64,000 nt of DNA from Bradyrhizobium sp. ARR65 (GTDB lineage: Bacteria > Pseudomonadota > Alphaproteobacteria > Rhizobiales > Xanthobacteraceae). The notes beneath the pieces were generated by a model. The model did no database searches and was not told the DNA's origin. It was given only the letters and a program-made list of their open reading frames with translations. Location: assembly GCF_000472385.1 (NCBI RefSeq), contig NZ_AWZU01000030.1, positions 31,297 through 95,296 of the forward strand. Direction: 5' to 3'. A program made the position numbers and the translations under genes. Positions 18,321-26,924 of this stretch are shown in pieces. Numbering within the stretch: position 1 is the stretch's first letter; every line of letters begins with the position of its first letter.

Positions 18321-18334
18321 TTTGGCATGCCAAA
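18321..18334. promoter_or_regulatory. Perfect 14-bp palindrome in the iclR/CBS divergent region
   Basis: TTTGGCATGCCAAA, a perfect inverted repeat, lies 72 bases before the iclR start and 152 bases before the divergent CBS gene. Position and symmetry suit an autoregulatory IclR-family operator; unproven. Confidence 0.4.
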
Positions 18335-18486
18335 AGGCCACGCTGTCAAGGCCACCGGTCACCCAAATAGGTCAGCAACAGTGCCACTTTTCGTCGGAAT
18401 CTGCCGCTAGTTTTCGTTTGACTCCTGGAATAATGTATACCACGCTTGTCTCGTGACACTCATTCTCAATCCGGGAGGACGCTGCC

Positions 18487-18900
18487 ATGTACGTTGGAGA
18501 CATCCTGCGCAACAAAAGCCCGCACGCGGTGGCGATCGGTTCGAACGAGACCGTCGGCATTGCGGCGGGCCTGATGCGCGCCAGCAACGTCGGCGCACTT
18601 GTCGTCAGGAATGCTTCGTACGCAGTGGTCGGGATATTCTGCGAGCGCGATATCGTCTCGGCGATCGCCGAGCGCGGCGCGACCGGTCTTGCCATGAAGC
18701 TTCGCCAATTCGTCTCGCCGCGGCCGCTGGTGTCCTGCAGTTCGCAGGACACGCTCGCTTATGTCGAGCATCTCATGACCCGCCACCAAATCCGGTACGT
18801 CCCCGTCATCGACAATGGGCGACTTGTCGGCGTCGTCAGCCTGCGGGACATCGCCTTTGCCTACGATGAAGCTGCCGCCGGTGCGGTGCAGGCGGCCTAA
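18487..18900 (+). CDS. Two-CBS-domain protein
   Basis: 137 residues composed of a CBS pair: MYVGDILRNKSPHAVAIGSNETVGIAAGLMRASNVGALVV (first, ~1-65) and LVSCSSQDTLAYVEHLMTRHQIRYVPVIDNGRLVGVVSLRDI (second, ~75-130; spans only). Such small proteins bind adenine nucleotides and tune partner enzymes; the partner is unknown. The ribosome site GGGAGGA precedes the ATG. Divergent from iclR and followed, 83 bases on, by a reductase gene in the same direction. Confidence 0.85.
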   Translation: MYVGDILRNKSPHAVAIGSNETVGIAAGLMRASNVGALVVRNASYAVVGIFCERDIVSAIAERGATGLAMKLRQFVSPRPLVSCSSQDTLAYVEHLMTRHQIRYVPVIDNGRLVGVVSLRDIAFAYDEAAAGAVQAA

Positions 18901-18983
18901 GAATTCTATTCGGTCATTACTACGCAAATCGGTTCGAGCCGGCGCGGCTCGTGCTGTGTCTTCACTCTGCTCGCGAGGGTTTC

Positions 18984-20003
18984 ATGAGGATCTGCATCTA
19001 CGGCGCCGGCGCGATCGGCGGTTATCTCGGTGTCGAATTCATGCGCGCTGGCGCCGATGTCAGCCTGGTCGCGCGCGGTGCCCATCTCGCCGCGATGCGG
19101 CAGAACGGGTTGAAGCTCCTGATCGGTGGTGAGGAGCGCGTGGTGCATCCGCGCTGCACCGACGATCCTGCCGAACTTGGCGAGCAGGATTTCGTCATCA
19201 TCTGCCTCAAGGCGCATTCGATCACCGGCGTCATCGAGCGGATGCAGCCCCTGCTCGGCCCGCGGACGCGCATCGTCACGGCCGTCAACGGGATTCCCTA
19301 TTGGTATTTCTACAAGCATGGGGGTCGGCACGAAGGCTCAACGCTGGAGAGCATCGATCCCGGCGGCCGGCAGTGGCGCGAGCTTGGCCCCGAACGCGCC
19401 ATCGGCTGCGTGGTCTATCCTGCGACCGAGATCGAAGCGCCCGGCGTGATCCGTCACGTCTATGGCAACAATTTTCCGCTCGGCGAGCCTTCGGGCGAAA
19501 TCACGCCCGACATCAAGAGGCTTTCCGATCTGTTCACGGCGGCGGGCATGAAGGCGCCGGTCCTCGAACGCATCCGCGACGAGATCTGGCTCAAGCTGTG
19601 GGGCAATGTCTGTTTCAACCCGATCAGCGCGCTGACCCACGCGACGCTTGACGTGATATGCACGGATGTCGGCACGCGCGCGCTCTCCAAGGCGATCATG
19701 CTGGAGGCCCAGGCAATTGCGGAAAGTCTTGGCGTCAAGTTTCGTGTCGATGTCGAACGCCGCATCGAAGGCGCCCGCAAGGTCGGCGCGCACAAGACAT
19801 CGATGCTGCAGGATCTCGAGCGCGGACGCCCGGTCGAGATCGATCCGCTCATCACTGTGGTCCAGGAGATGGGTCGGGTGACCGGGATTGCAACGCCCGC
19901 GATTGATGCGGTGCTGGCGCTTGTCGCCCAGCGCTGCCGCCTCGCGGGTCTTTACGACGGCGCAGGCGGTCTTAGTGAAGCACGATCACTAGCGGTGGCG
20001 TGA
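18984..20003 (+). CDS. 2-dehydropantoate 2-reductase family protein (PanE/ApbA-like)
   Basis: 339-residue NAD(P)-dependent reductase. N-terminal fold MRICIYGAGAIGGYLGVEF, mid-region CLKAHSI and VTAVNGIPYW, and a C-terminal helical domain with EIWLKLWGNVCFNPISALTHAT that carries the conserved lysine and asparagine. The start is the ATG at 18984; a GTG at 18951 is in frame but less likely. Paralogues of PanE are common in catabolic clusters and need not make pantoate. The stop overlaps the next gene (GTGA), so the two are coupled. Biological substrate unknown. Confidence 0.85.
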   Translation: MRICIYGAGAIGGYLGVEFMRAGADVSLVARGAHLAAMRQNGLKLLIGGEERVVHPRCTDDPAELGEQDFVIICLKAHSITGVIERMQPLLGPRTRIVTAVNGIPYWYFYKHGGRHEGSTLESIDPGGRQWRELGPERAIGCVVYPATEIEAPGVIRHVYGNNFPLGEPSGEITPDIKRLSDLFTAAGMKAPVLERIRDEIWLKLWGNVCFNPISALTHATLDVICTDVGTRALSKAIMLEAQAIAESLGVKFRVDVERRIEGARKVGAHKTSMLQDLERGRPVEIDPLITVVQEMGRVTGIATPAIDAVLALVAQRCRLAGLYDGAGGLSEARSLAVA

Positions 20004-20791
20004 TCCCGATGGCCGAGATTACACGCTGGGTTCGCTTCCGCCACCAGGCCGAGATCGGCTTGGGACAGCTCACCTCGTCGGGCATCTCCGTGCACGCCGG
20101 TGATATGTTCAGCGACGCGCGCCCGACTGGACAGACGCTGGCGCTGCACGATGTCGAGTTGCTCGCCCCGACGCAGCCGACCAAGATCGTCGCGCTCTGG
20201 AACAATTTTCACGCTCTGGCGGCCAAGCTGAAATCGCCCGAGCCGCCCGAGCCACTGTATCTGTTGAAAGCACCGACCAGCGTCACTGCACCCGGCGCCG
20301 TCATCAGGCGCCCATCGACCTACGAGGGCAAGACGACCTACGAAGGCGAACTCGGTATCGTCATCCGCAGGACCTGCACCGCTGTCGCTCCTGAGGAGGC
20401 GGAGGCCTTCATCTTCGGCTACACCTGCACCAACGACATCACTGCAGCCGATATCCTCAATCGCGATCCGACCTTCGCCCAATGGGCACGGGCCAAAGGC
20501 TTCGATGGATATGGTCCCTTTGGCCCCGTGATTGCCTCGGGCCTCGATCCCGCAAGTCTGGTGGTACGCACCATCCTCAACGGTGTGGAGCGCCAGAATT
20601 ACCCGATCGCAGATATGATTTTCAGCGCGCAAGAACTGGTCAGCAAGATCTCGCACGACATGACGCTCCTGCCGGGCGACCTCATCTGTTGCGGAACATC
20701 GATCGGCGTCGGCGTGATGAAGGAAGCCATCAATACAGTCACCGTCGCGATCGATGGCATTGGCGAGCTGACCAACGAATTTCGCCTGTAA
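20000..20791 (+). CDS. Fumarylacetoacetate hydrolase family protein
   Basis: 263 residues from GTG at 20000 (or ATG at 20009). The FAH fold is shown by IVALWNNFHALAAKL, the metal-ligand set TYEGELGIVI (two glutamates) and the aspartate in YTCTNDITAADI, and the C-terminal LLPGDLICCGTSIGVGV. Members hydrolyse or decarboxylate 2,4-dioxo or 2-oxo acids, or dehydrate sugar acids. Translational coupling to the PanE-like reductase suggests one short oxo-acid pathway. Converges on glpD with 121 bases between. Confidence 0.87.
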   Translation: MIPMAEITRWVRFRHQAEIGLGQLTSSGISVHAGDMFSDARPTGQTLALHDVELLAPTQPTKIVALWNNFHALAAKLKSPEPPEPLYLLKAPTSVTAPGAVIRRPSTYEGKTTYEGELGIVIRRTCTAVAPEEAEAFIFGYTCTNDITAADILNRDPTFAQWARAKGFDGYGPFGPVIASGLDPASLVVRTILNGVERQNYPIADMIFSAQELVSKISHDMTLLPGDLICCGTSIGVGVMKEAINTVTVAIDGIGELTNEFRL

Positions 20792-20912
20792 GCGGTGGGC
20801 GGCAAATCAAGCGAAATTAACAGCAAATCGAACAAGAAGCCTCTGCTTTGGAAGGACGTCGCCGCATCGGCTGTCAGCATAACTCACCTGATTAGATTCA
20901 TGGGCCTGCTCC

Positions 20913-22427
20913 TCACTTTCCGAGCTCGGCCTCAAAGGCGGTCCGTTGAGCTGGCGTCAGACGAAGGCCATGCTTCGTTCGTCGATCGAGAAAATCAGCA
21001 GCCCGCGTTGCCCATTCCGTTTGCCGGAGATAGGCGGCTTCACGCTCATAGAAATTTCCTCCGAAGTGACGCCCGAGATCCGCACAGCTACGGGCCGGCC
21101 CCAGAAGCTCGCGTGCGCGCGTACCGTATAGTCGCGCATAGTGCAGTACCACTGACCACGGAAGGCCGGGATAGTCGCGCGCCAGATCCGCGGCAAAATC
21201 CGCGAACGTTCCGGAAATGTCGCCGCCGGGAAGCGGCTTTTTGGCCGTCCATGCTGACGGCAGGTTCGGAAACCATGCCGCCAGACGCTGCAGGGCATGT
21301 TCCGCCAGTTTGCGATAGGTCGTGATCTTGCCACCGAAGATCGACAGCAGCGGCGGAGTCCCGGGGACGCCATCGACCTCGAAAACATAATCTCTGGTCA
21401 CCGCGGACGGATTCTTCGCATTGTCGTCGTAAAGTGGGCGAATGCCCGAAAACGCATGGACAATGTCGCGCATATCGGGAGCATTGCGAAAGTAGCGCCG
21501 CAGCACCCGCAGGAGATACGCGACCTCGGCCTCGTCGACCGCCACGTCCTCGGGAGTCCCATTATAGGGAATATCCGTGGTGCCGATCAGGGCGAAATCA
21601 TCTTCGTATGGATTGACGAAAATGACGCGCCGGTCATCATTCTGCAGCAGGTAGGCATGCGCACCGCTCCAGAATTTCGGCACCACGAGGTGACTGCCTT
21701 TCACCAGCCGGATGCTGTGGGTCGAATTCACGCCCGCCACGCCCTGAACGACCTCCTGAACCCAGGGCCCCGCCGCGTTGACCAAAGCGCGCGCGGAGAC
21801 GACCTCTGCGTTGCCCTGCTCGTCTTGCATCTCGAGCCGCCAAAGGCCTTCTGCCCTGTATGCGCGGACCGCGCGGGTTCGCGGCAGCACGCGAGCGCCG
21901 TTCTGCGCCGCATCGAGTAGATTGAGGATGACGAGCCGCGCATCGTCGACCCAGCAATCCGAATATTCGAAGCCGCGACGGAACTCCGGCCGCAGTGCCT
22001 TGCCTTCGGGCGCATCCGCAAGATCGAGGCTCCGGCTCGCCTGTAGCTGCTTGCGGCCGCCGAGATGATCATAAAGGAACAGGCCGGCCCGGATCAGCCA
22101 CGCGGGACGCTGCTCCGGCGAATGCGGCAGCACGAAACGCAGCGGCCAAATGATGTGAGGCGCGGAGGCGAGCAGGACCTCCCGCTCGATCAACGCCTCG
22201 CGAACCAGACGAAATTCGTAGTATTCGAGATAGCGCAAGCCGCCGTGCACGAGCTTGCCCGAACGCGACGACGTCCCTTCGGCAAAATCATCCTTCTCGC
22301 AGAGCAGGACCTTGAGGCCACGCCCCGCGGCATCGCGCGCGATGCCGGCACCATTAATTCCGCCGCCGATCACGGCGATGTCGACCAGACCATGGTCCCT
22401 TCCGGCGACCGGCGCAGTCCCCGTCAT
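20913..22427 (-). CDS. FAD-dependent glycerol-3-phosphate dehydrogenase family (GlpD/EryB-like)
   Basis: 504-residue flavoenzyme oxidising a polyol phosphate and passing electrons to quinone. N-terminal FAD motif IAVIGGGINGAGIARDAAGRG, then TSSRSGKLVHGGLRYLEYYE, RALVNAAGPWV, and the C-terminal IFGGKITTYRKLAEHAL. These are shared by GlpD and by EryB (erythritol-4-phosphate dehydrogenase); the sequence alone cannot separate them. It is the last gene of sugar module A, starting inside the stop of the aldolase gene (ATGA), next to an EryA-like kinase, so a role on a kinase product or on glycerol 3-phosphate are both possible. Confidence 0.87.
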   Translation of the reverse strand: MTGTAPVAGRDHGLVDIAVIGGGINGAGIARDAAGRGLKVLLCEKDDFAEGTSSRSGKLVHGGLRYLEYYEFRLVREALIEREVLLASAPHIIWPLRFVLPHSPEQRPAWLIRAGLFLYDHLGGRKQLQASRSLDLADAPEGKALRPEFRRGFEYSDCWVDDARLVILNLLDAAQNGARVLPRTRAVRAYRAEGLWRLEMQDEQGNAEVVSARALVNAAGPWVQEVVQGVAGVNSTHSIRLVKGSHLVVPKFWSGAHAYLLQNDDRRVIFVNPYEDDFALIGTTDIPYNGTPEDVAVDEAEVAYLLRVLRRYFRNAPDMRDIVHAFSGIRPLYDDNAKNPSAVTRDYVFEVDGVPGTPPLLSIFGGKITTYRKLAEHALQRLAAWFPNLPSAWTAKKPLPGGDISGTFADFAADLARDYPGLPWSVVLHYARLYGTRARELLGPARSCADLGRHFGGNFYEREAAYLRQTEWATRAADFLDRRTKHGLRLTPAQRTAFEAELGK

Positions 22428-23158
22428 CGTTTGCCGCTAACTCTCTTCTCAGTCGGCTGCGGCGCCGCCTTCGCCGTTGCAGGCGCGTTTGACACAGGCC
22501 TCGACTGCGCGGTCTGGAGACCGTAGGTCGCAAATCCCTTGGCCGTGTCGGCAATCTCTTCACCGCTGAGGATGACGGGCCCGAGCGCAAGAGAGAGGTA
22601 ATACTGGCGCGCGATCGTCTCCAGCTCGACGGCGAGCCACATCGCTTTATCCAGATTGGCGCCGACTGCGATCATGCCGTGGTTGGCCAGCAGACAGCCG
22701 TTGCGGCCCTCGAGCGCCGCGAGTGCGAACTCGGACAATTCCTTGGTGCCGTAGCGCGCGTAGCCGGCGCAGCGAATGTCGTTGCCGCCGAAAGCCGCCA
22801 TCATGTAGTGGCAGGCCGGGATCGACTTGCGCGCGATTGCCAGCACGGTCGCATAGGTGGAATGGGTGTGGACGACGCTTCCCACATCCGGGCGCGCTCG
22901 CATGATGTCGAGGTGGAATCGCCATTCGGTCGACGGCTGCAACGGCCCCGTCCACTCGCCATAAGCGCCCTCAAGCGGCATTGACGCAATCATCTCCGGC
23001 TTCATCGCATCGTACGGCGTGGCCGAGGGCGTAATCAGCATCCTGTCTTCATAGCGCGCGGAGATATTGCCAGATGTCCCCTGGTTGAGACCGGAGGCGT
23101 TCATCCATCGACACTTGGCGATGATCGCCTCACGCAATTCTCGTTCCTCGCGGGTCAT
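22424..23158 (-). CDS. Class II aldolase/adducin-family protein (module A)
   Basis: 244 residues from the ATG at 23158, which follows GCAGGAC; the longer frame from 23248 lacks a ribosome site and overlaps the upstream dehydrogenase. Zn-dependent aldolase/epimerase fold (FucA/AraD/FucA1 type): GLNQGTSGNISAR near the N-terminus, HTHSTYATVLA with the paired zinc histidines, and LANHGMIAVG with the third. The substrate is a phosphorylated or free ketose. A C-terminal tail of ~25 residues is rich in Ala, Pro and Lys. Translationally coupled to the GlpD-like gene. Confidence 0.87.
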   Translation of the reverse strand: MTREERELREAIIAKCRWMNASGLNQGTSGNISARYEDRMLITPSATPYDAMKPEMIASMPLEGAYGEWTGPLQPSTEWRFHLDIMRARPDVGSVVHTHSTYATVLAIARKSIPACHYMMAAFGGNDIRCAGYARYGTKELSEFALAALEGRNGCLLANHGMIAVGANLDKAMWLAVELETIARQYYLSLALGPVILSGEEIADTAKGFATYGLQTAQSRPVSNAPATAKAAPQPTEKRVSGKR

Positions 23159-23177
23159 GTCCTGCAACCTTTCATGT

Positions 23178-24218
23178 TCAGCACGGATTGAGCGGCGGTT
23201 CGCCAGCCAGAAAGCGGCGAACCTCCTCGGCCGCCTGCTCGGCGGCAACAGTGACGGTGCGCACGGAGGCGCCGGCGATGTGCGGCGTCAGCGTGACGTT
23301 GGGCAGCCGCAACAGCGGCCAATCGGGGGGCACAGGTTCGACGGCGAAGGTGTCGAGCATCGCCCCGCCGAGTTGTCTGGAGGCAAGCGCGTCGTACAGC
23401 GCCTCGTAATCGACCAGTGGACCGCGCGCAGTGTTGATGAGGAATGCGCCCCTCTTCACGCGGCCTAGAGCCTCGCGGCCGATGAATCCGGTGGTCTCGG
23501 CTGTGACCCGCGCATGCAGGCTGATCACGTCGGCGCGTGCCAGAAGCTCGTGCAATCCCACGTGCTCGACGCTGTCGTTGCGGTCCTGGGCGCTCAGCTG
23601 GACGTAGGGATCGGCCACCAGCAGCTTGCAGCCGAACACTTTCAGGAGCTTGACGACGCGGCTGCCGATGGCGCCGTAGCCGACGACCCCGACAGTCATC
23701 TCGTTGAGCTCTCGCCCGGTCCGATCGGCGCGATAGAGATCGCCGCGCCACTCGCCTGCCCGCAGCGCTTCATGGCCGCTGCGAATAAGGCGGGTCTCGG
23801 CAAGAATGGCGCCGACGGTGAACTCCGCCACGGCGCTCGCGTTGCGGCCGGGGGTGTTGACGACCAGGATGTTGTGATCGCGTGCGGCCTGCAAATCGAT
23901 ATTGACAGGGCCGCCGCGCGACACAGCAATGAATTTGAGTTTGGGCAGCCGTTCAAGCATCGACCGCGAGATCGGCGCCAGATGCGTAACAAGCAGCGCG
24001 GCATCGCCGATGAAGCCCGCGACCTCTTCCGGATCCCCCATGAACTCCTTCAACCCGTGGAGGGAGGAACCAGCATAGCCATGCTCCATTGGCTGGTCCG
24101 GCCAAGGCTGCTCCAGCGTGCGGATGTCGACGCCGTTGCCGCACGCGGACGCGATCCGCTCGGCAAACACCGACGGCAGCATGAAGCGGTCGCCGACAAT
24201 GGCGATGGACCTAGACAT
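23178..24218 (-). CDS. D-isomer-specific 2-hydroxyacid dehydrogenase (module A)
   Basis: 346 residues from the ATG at 24218 (GGGAGG upstream; MSRSIAIVGDRF). NAD-binding motif VGVVGYGAIGSRVVKLLK; catalytic arginine in INTARGPLVDY, glutamate in DTFAVEPVP and histidine in TPHIAGAS are all present, in the order of 3-phosphoglycerate and erythronate-4-phosphate dehydrogenases. The gene overlaps the kinase stop by 8 bases. In this context it likely oxidises or reduces a sugar acid produced by module A; the exact substrate is unknown. Confidence 0.87.
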   Translation of the reverse strand: MSRSIAIVGDRFMLPSVFAERIASACGNGVDIRTLEQPWPDQPMEHGYAGSSLHGLKEFMGDPEEVAGFIGDAALLVTHLAPISRSMLERLPKLKFIAVSRGGPVNIDLQAARDHNILVVNTPGRNASAVAEFTVGAILAETRLIRSGHEALRAGEWRGDLYRADRTGRELNEMTVGVVGYGAIGSRVVKLLKVFGCKLLVADPYVQLSAQDRNDSVEHVGLHELLARADVISLHARVTAETTGFIGREALGRVKRGAFLINTARGPLVDYEALYDALASRQLGGAMLDTFAVEPVPPDWPLLRLPNVTLTPHIAGASVRTVTVAAEQAAEEVRRFLAGEPPLNPC

Positions 24219-25791
24219 GTGCACCTCCCGCCCGCAACGCGGCGAGCTGCTTCCAGACCGGCCGCGACGCCAATCTCGCCTCGAGATAGGCCGGGAACAG
24301 CCGGTCGTAACGCGCGGCCAATCCCCCATCCGGCTGCTGCGCCTCCTTGAGATGTGGCCGTACCCAATCCTCCGCGCAGCTCGTCATATCCGGATAGCTG
24401 CCGGTTGCGACAGCGGCGATCATCGCCGCGCCTGCCGCACCCGCCTCAGCGCGGCTGCAGACGCGAATGTTGCAATCAAGCGCGGCGGCGAGGATCGTGC
24501 AAAGCGCGCGGCTGCGCGCGGCGCCACCGGTGATCCGCACATCGCAGGGCAGACCGCCCATTGCGGCGTAACAATCGCGTGCGGCAAACGCGAGCCCTTC
24601 CATCACGGCGCGCATCAGGTCCCAATAACGGTGGTGCGAGCGCAGGCCGAAAAACTGCGCGCAGGCTTCGTGAGCGACGAACGGGCCACGTTCGCCAGCA
24701 TCGGAGATGAATGGGTGAAACAGCACCTCGCCCGGCTTCACCTGAAGCACGTGTTCGTCGATGCGGTGGATGAGATCGGCGCGCGAGCGCGTGACGCCTT
24801 CAGCAGCGAGCACATCAAGCGCAAGATCCAATAGCCAATCGATGTTCAGTGTTGCCGCCATGTTGGATTGCATTTGGGCATAATGTCCGGGTACCGGGAA
24901 TGGCATGGTGTAGCCGGTCGCCTCGGCGTTCAGCGTCACGGCACCTGCGTCGGGGACGAGGCGCATGTGCATGCCAGTCGAGCCGATGATGGTGCAGCCG
25001 ACATCAGGCGCGGGATCATAGAGGCCGGCACCGAGCGCGTTACAGATCACGTCGACATAGCCGAGCGACACCGGAATGCCCTCGGGCAAACCGGCCTCCA
25101 GCGCCGCAGCCCGGCTGAGCGGATGGGTTACCGATACCCCGTCGACCACTTCCGGAAAAAGGCCGACGAGATCGGAGATGCCCAGCAACCGCGCCGTCTC
25201 GACATCAAAGCGGCGCTTGCGGAAATCTCCGCACGTGAACGTCGCCTCCGACGGGTCGGTCGCCCGCTGTCCCGTCAGCAGAAAATAGAGCCAATCCTTG
25301 CAGTGGAACGCGGTGGCGGCGCGCGCGAGGACTTCCGGCGCATGCGCCTGCATCCAGGCCAGTTGCGGTCCCTGCTGGCAGGCGTTGAGCCCAGAACCCG
25401 TTCGCTGGTACAGAGCCGCATTGCGCTCGCTGTGCCGTATCTCCTCGACCAGAACCGCTGCGCGCGAATCCAGCCACAGCAGCGCCGGCCCAACCGGCCG
25501 CCCCTCCTCGTCGATCAACCAGGTGCCGTCCCCCTGTCCGGTAACAGCGATCGCTGCTATCCGCGACGCAAGCTCGGGTACCGCGCCGGCCAATCCACGT
25601 AGCGCCGCGACTGCATCGCGCCAGGTCCGCGCCATGTCCTGCTCGACCCGACCGCCAGCGGAGGCATTGTAGCTGTTCGGCAACGAGAGATTGCCAAGCT
25701 GCCGACCGGCGCGCGTAAACGCTACGGTCTTGATCAACGAGGTGCCGGCATCGATACCGACGATCACATCGCGACGCTGCGCAGCTGCCAT
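24211..25791 (-). CDS. FGGY-family polyol/ketose kinase (EryA-like; module A)
   Basis: 526-residue sugar kinase. Phosphate-binding start VIVGIDAGTSLIKTVAF; TGQGDGTWLIDEEGRPVGPALLWLD; SLGYVDVICNALGAGLY; GSTGMHMR; and the C-terminal ITGGAARSRALCTILAA with EAGAAGAAMIA. Length and the QGDGTWLID/GYVDV pattern recall erythritol kinase EryA more than xylulokinase, though I judge this from memory of the family. It is next to a GlpD/EryB-like dehydrogenase and downstream of a SorC/EryD-like regulator, a set also found in erythritol loci, but here the importer is of CUT1 type. Starts two bases after the importer ATPase stop. Confidence 0.85.
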   Translation of the reverse strand: MAAAQRRDVIVGIDAGTSLIKTVAFTRAGRQLGNLSLPNSYNASAGGRVEQDMARTWRDAVAALRGLAGAVPELASRIAAIAVTGQGDGTWLIDEEGRPVGPALLWLDSRAAVLVEEIRHSERNAALYQRTGSGLNACQQGPQLAWMQAHAPEVLARAATAFHCKDWLYFLLTGQRATDPSEATFTCGDFRKRRFDVETARLLGISDLVGLFPEVVDGVSVTHPLSRAAALEAGLPEGIPVSLGYVDVICNALGAGLYDPAPDVGCTIIGSTGMHMRLVPDAGAVTLNAEATGYTMPFPVPGHYAQMQSNMAATLNIDWLLDLALDVLAAEGVTRSRADLIHRIDEHVLQVKPGEVLFHPFISDAGERGPFVAHEACAQFFGLRSHHRYWDLMRAVMEGLAFAARDCYAAMGGLPCDVRITGGAARSRALCTILAAALDCNIRVCSRAEAGAAGAAMIAAVATGSYPDMTSCAEDWVRPHLKEAQQPDGGLAARYDRLFPAYLEARLASRPVWKQLAALRAGGAHV

Positions 25792-25793
25792 AG

Positions 25794-26909
25794 TCAGGAG
25801 ACCTCCGCGTGGCGAATGCAGGTGCCATCGGCTCCAAAAATGTGGATGTGACGCGGATCAAGCCCGAACTGGATGTTGTCTCCGGGCCGCGCTGCGACCC
25901 GGCTCGGTGTCACCGCGATCAAGAGCTTGCCGCCACATTCGACCGCGACATGCGACTGGTCGCCGAGCCACTGATTGGAAAGGATGCGCACGCGCACCTC
26001 TCCGGTCCCGACAGCAATCTTCTGCGGCCGGATGCCGATCCGCACGCTCGCGGTCTCCTCAAGCGTCTTCTGCACCACACGGTCGAGCGCGTCGCCTCGA
26101 ATTTCGAAGGCCACCTCGCGGCTCATCGACAGACGGAAGCCGCCGTCGCAGCGGCTCACATCCGTTTCCAGCAAATTCATCGGCGGCTCGCCGATAAAGC
26201 TCGCGACAAACAGATTCGCAGGCTGGTTCTTCAGCTCGCGCTCGCTTGCGAATTGCTGCAATACGCCATCCTCCATGACCGCGATGCGATCGGCAAGCGC
26301 ACTCGCCTCAGTCTGATCATGGGTGACGAAGATCGCCGTCATACCGCGCTCGGCGAGCAAATTCTTGATCCGTCCCCGCAGCACGGCGCGAAGCTGCGGT
26401 TCGAGCTGTCCCATCGGTTCGTCGAGCAAATAGAGGTCGGCATCGCGCACGAGCGCGCGGGCGAGCGACACGCGCTGCTGCTGCCCTCCGGAAATCGCGC
26501 GCGGAAAGCTCTCCAGGATGCCCTCGATCTCGACCAGCCGCGCCACCGCCTCCACCCGTCGCGACATCTCGCTACGCGCGATCTGTTGCGACTTCAGCGC
26601 GAAAGCGATGTTTTCCCGCACCGTTAGCGGCGGATACAGCGAATAGCCCTCGAAAGCCATCGCAACCTTCCGCCGGGCCGGCGCCAGATGATCGATGCGC
26701 CGCCCCTGCAATGCGATCGTGCCCGAAGTAACGCTTTCGAATCCCGCGATCATACGCAAGGTCGAGGTTTTTCCGCATCCCGACGAGCCCAAGAGAGCGA
26801 CAATCTCACCCTTGCCGACTTCCATGTCGAGCGAGCGAACGGCATGAACCGGCGGCTTGCCGCGGCTGCGGTAGGTCTTGTCGATGTGTCGAAGCTCCAG
26901 CATGCCCAT
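25794..26909 (-). CDS. CUT1 sugar ABC transporter ATPase 2 (module A)
   Basis: 371-residue MalK/UgpC-type ATPase with a C-terminal regulatory OB domain (~240-370). Walker A GSSGCGKT (41-48), signature ISGGQ (139-143), Walker B LLDEP with catalytic E164, and H197 in VTHDQTEA are intact. The Q-loop glutamine is replaced by E87 (AFEGYSLYP) and the D-loop reads GQLEP instead of SNLDA. It pairs with the neighbouring ATPase, which has the complementary defects, as in heteromeric GlpS/GlpT-type glycerol importers. GGAAGG precedes the ATG at 26909; an ATG six bases on is an alternative. Confidence 0.88.
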   Translation of the reverse strand: MGMLELRHIDKTYRSRGKPPVHAVRSLDMEVGKGEIVALLGSSGCGKTSTLRMIAGFESVTSGTIALQGRRIDHLAPARRKVAMAFEGYSLYPPLTVRENIAFALKSQQIARSEMSRRVEAVARLVEIEGILESFPRAISGGQQQRVSLARALVRDADLYLLDEPMGQLEPQLRAVLRGRIKNLLAERGMTAIFVTHDQTEASALADRIAVMEDGVLQQFASERELKNQPANLFVASFIGEPPMNLLETDVSRCDGGFRLSMSREVAFEIRGDALDRVVQKTLEETASVRIGIRPQKIAVGTGEVRVRILSNQWLGDQSHVAVECGGKLLIAVTPSRVAARPGDNIQFGLDPRHIHIFGADGTCIRHAEVS

Positions 26910-26924
26910 GACCTTCCGCTCCCC

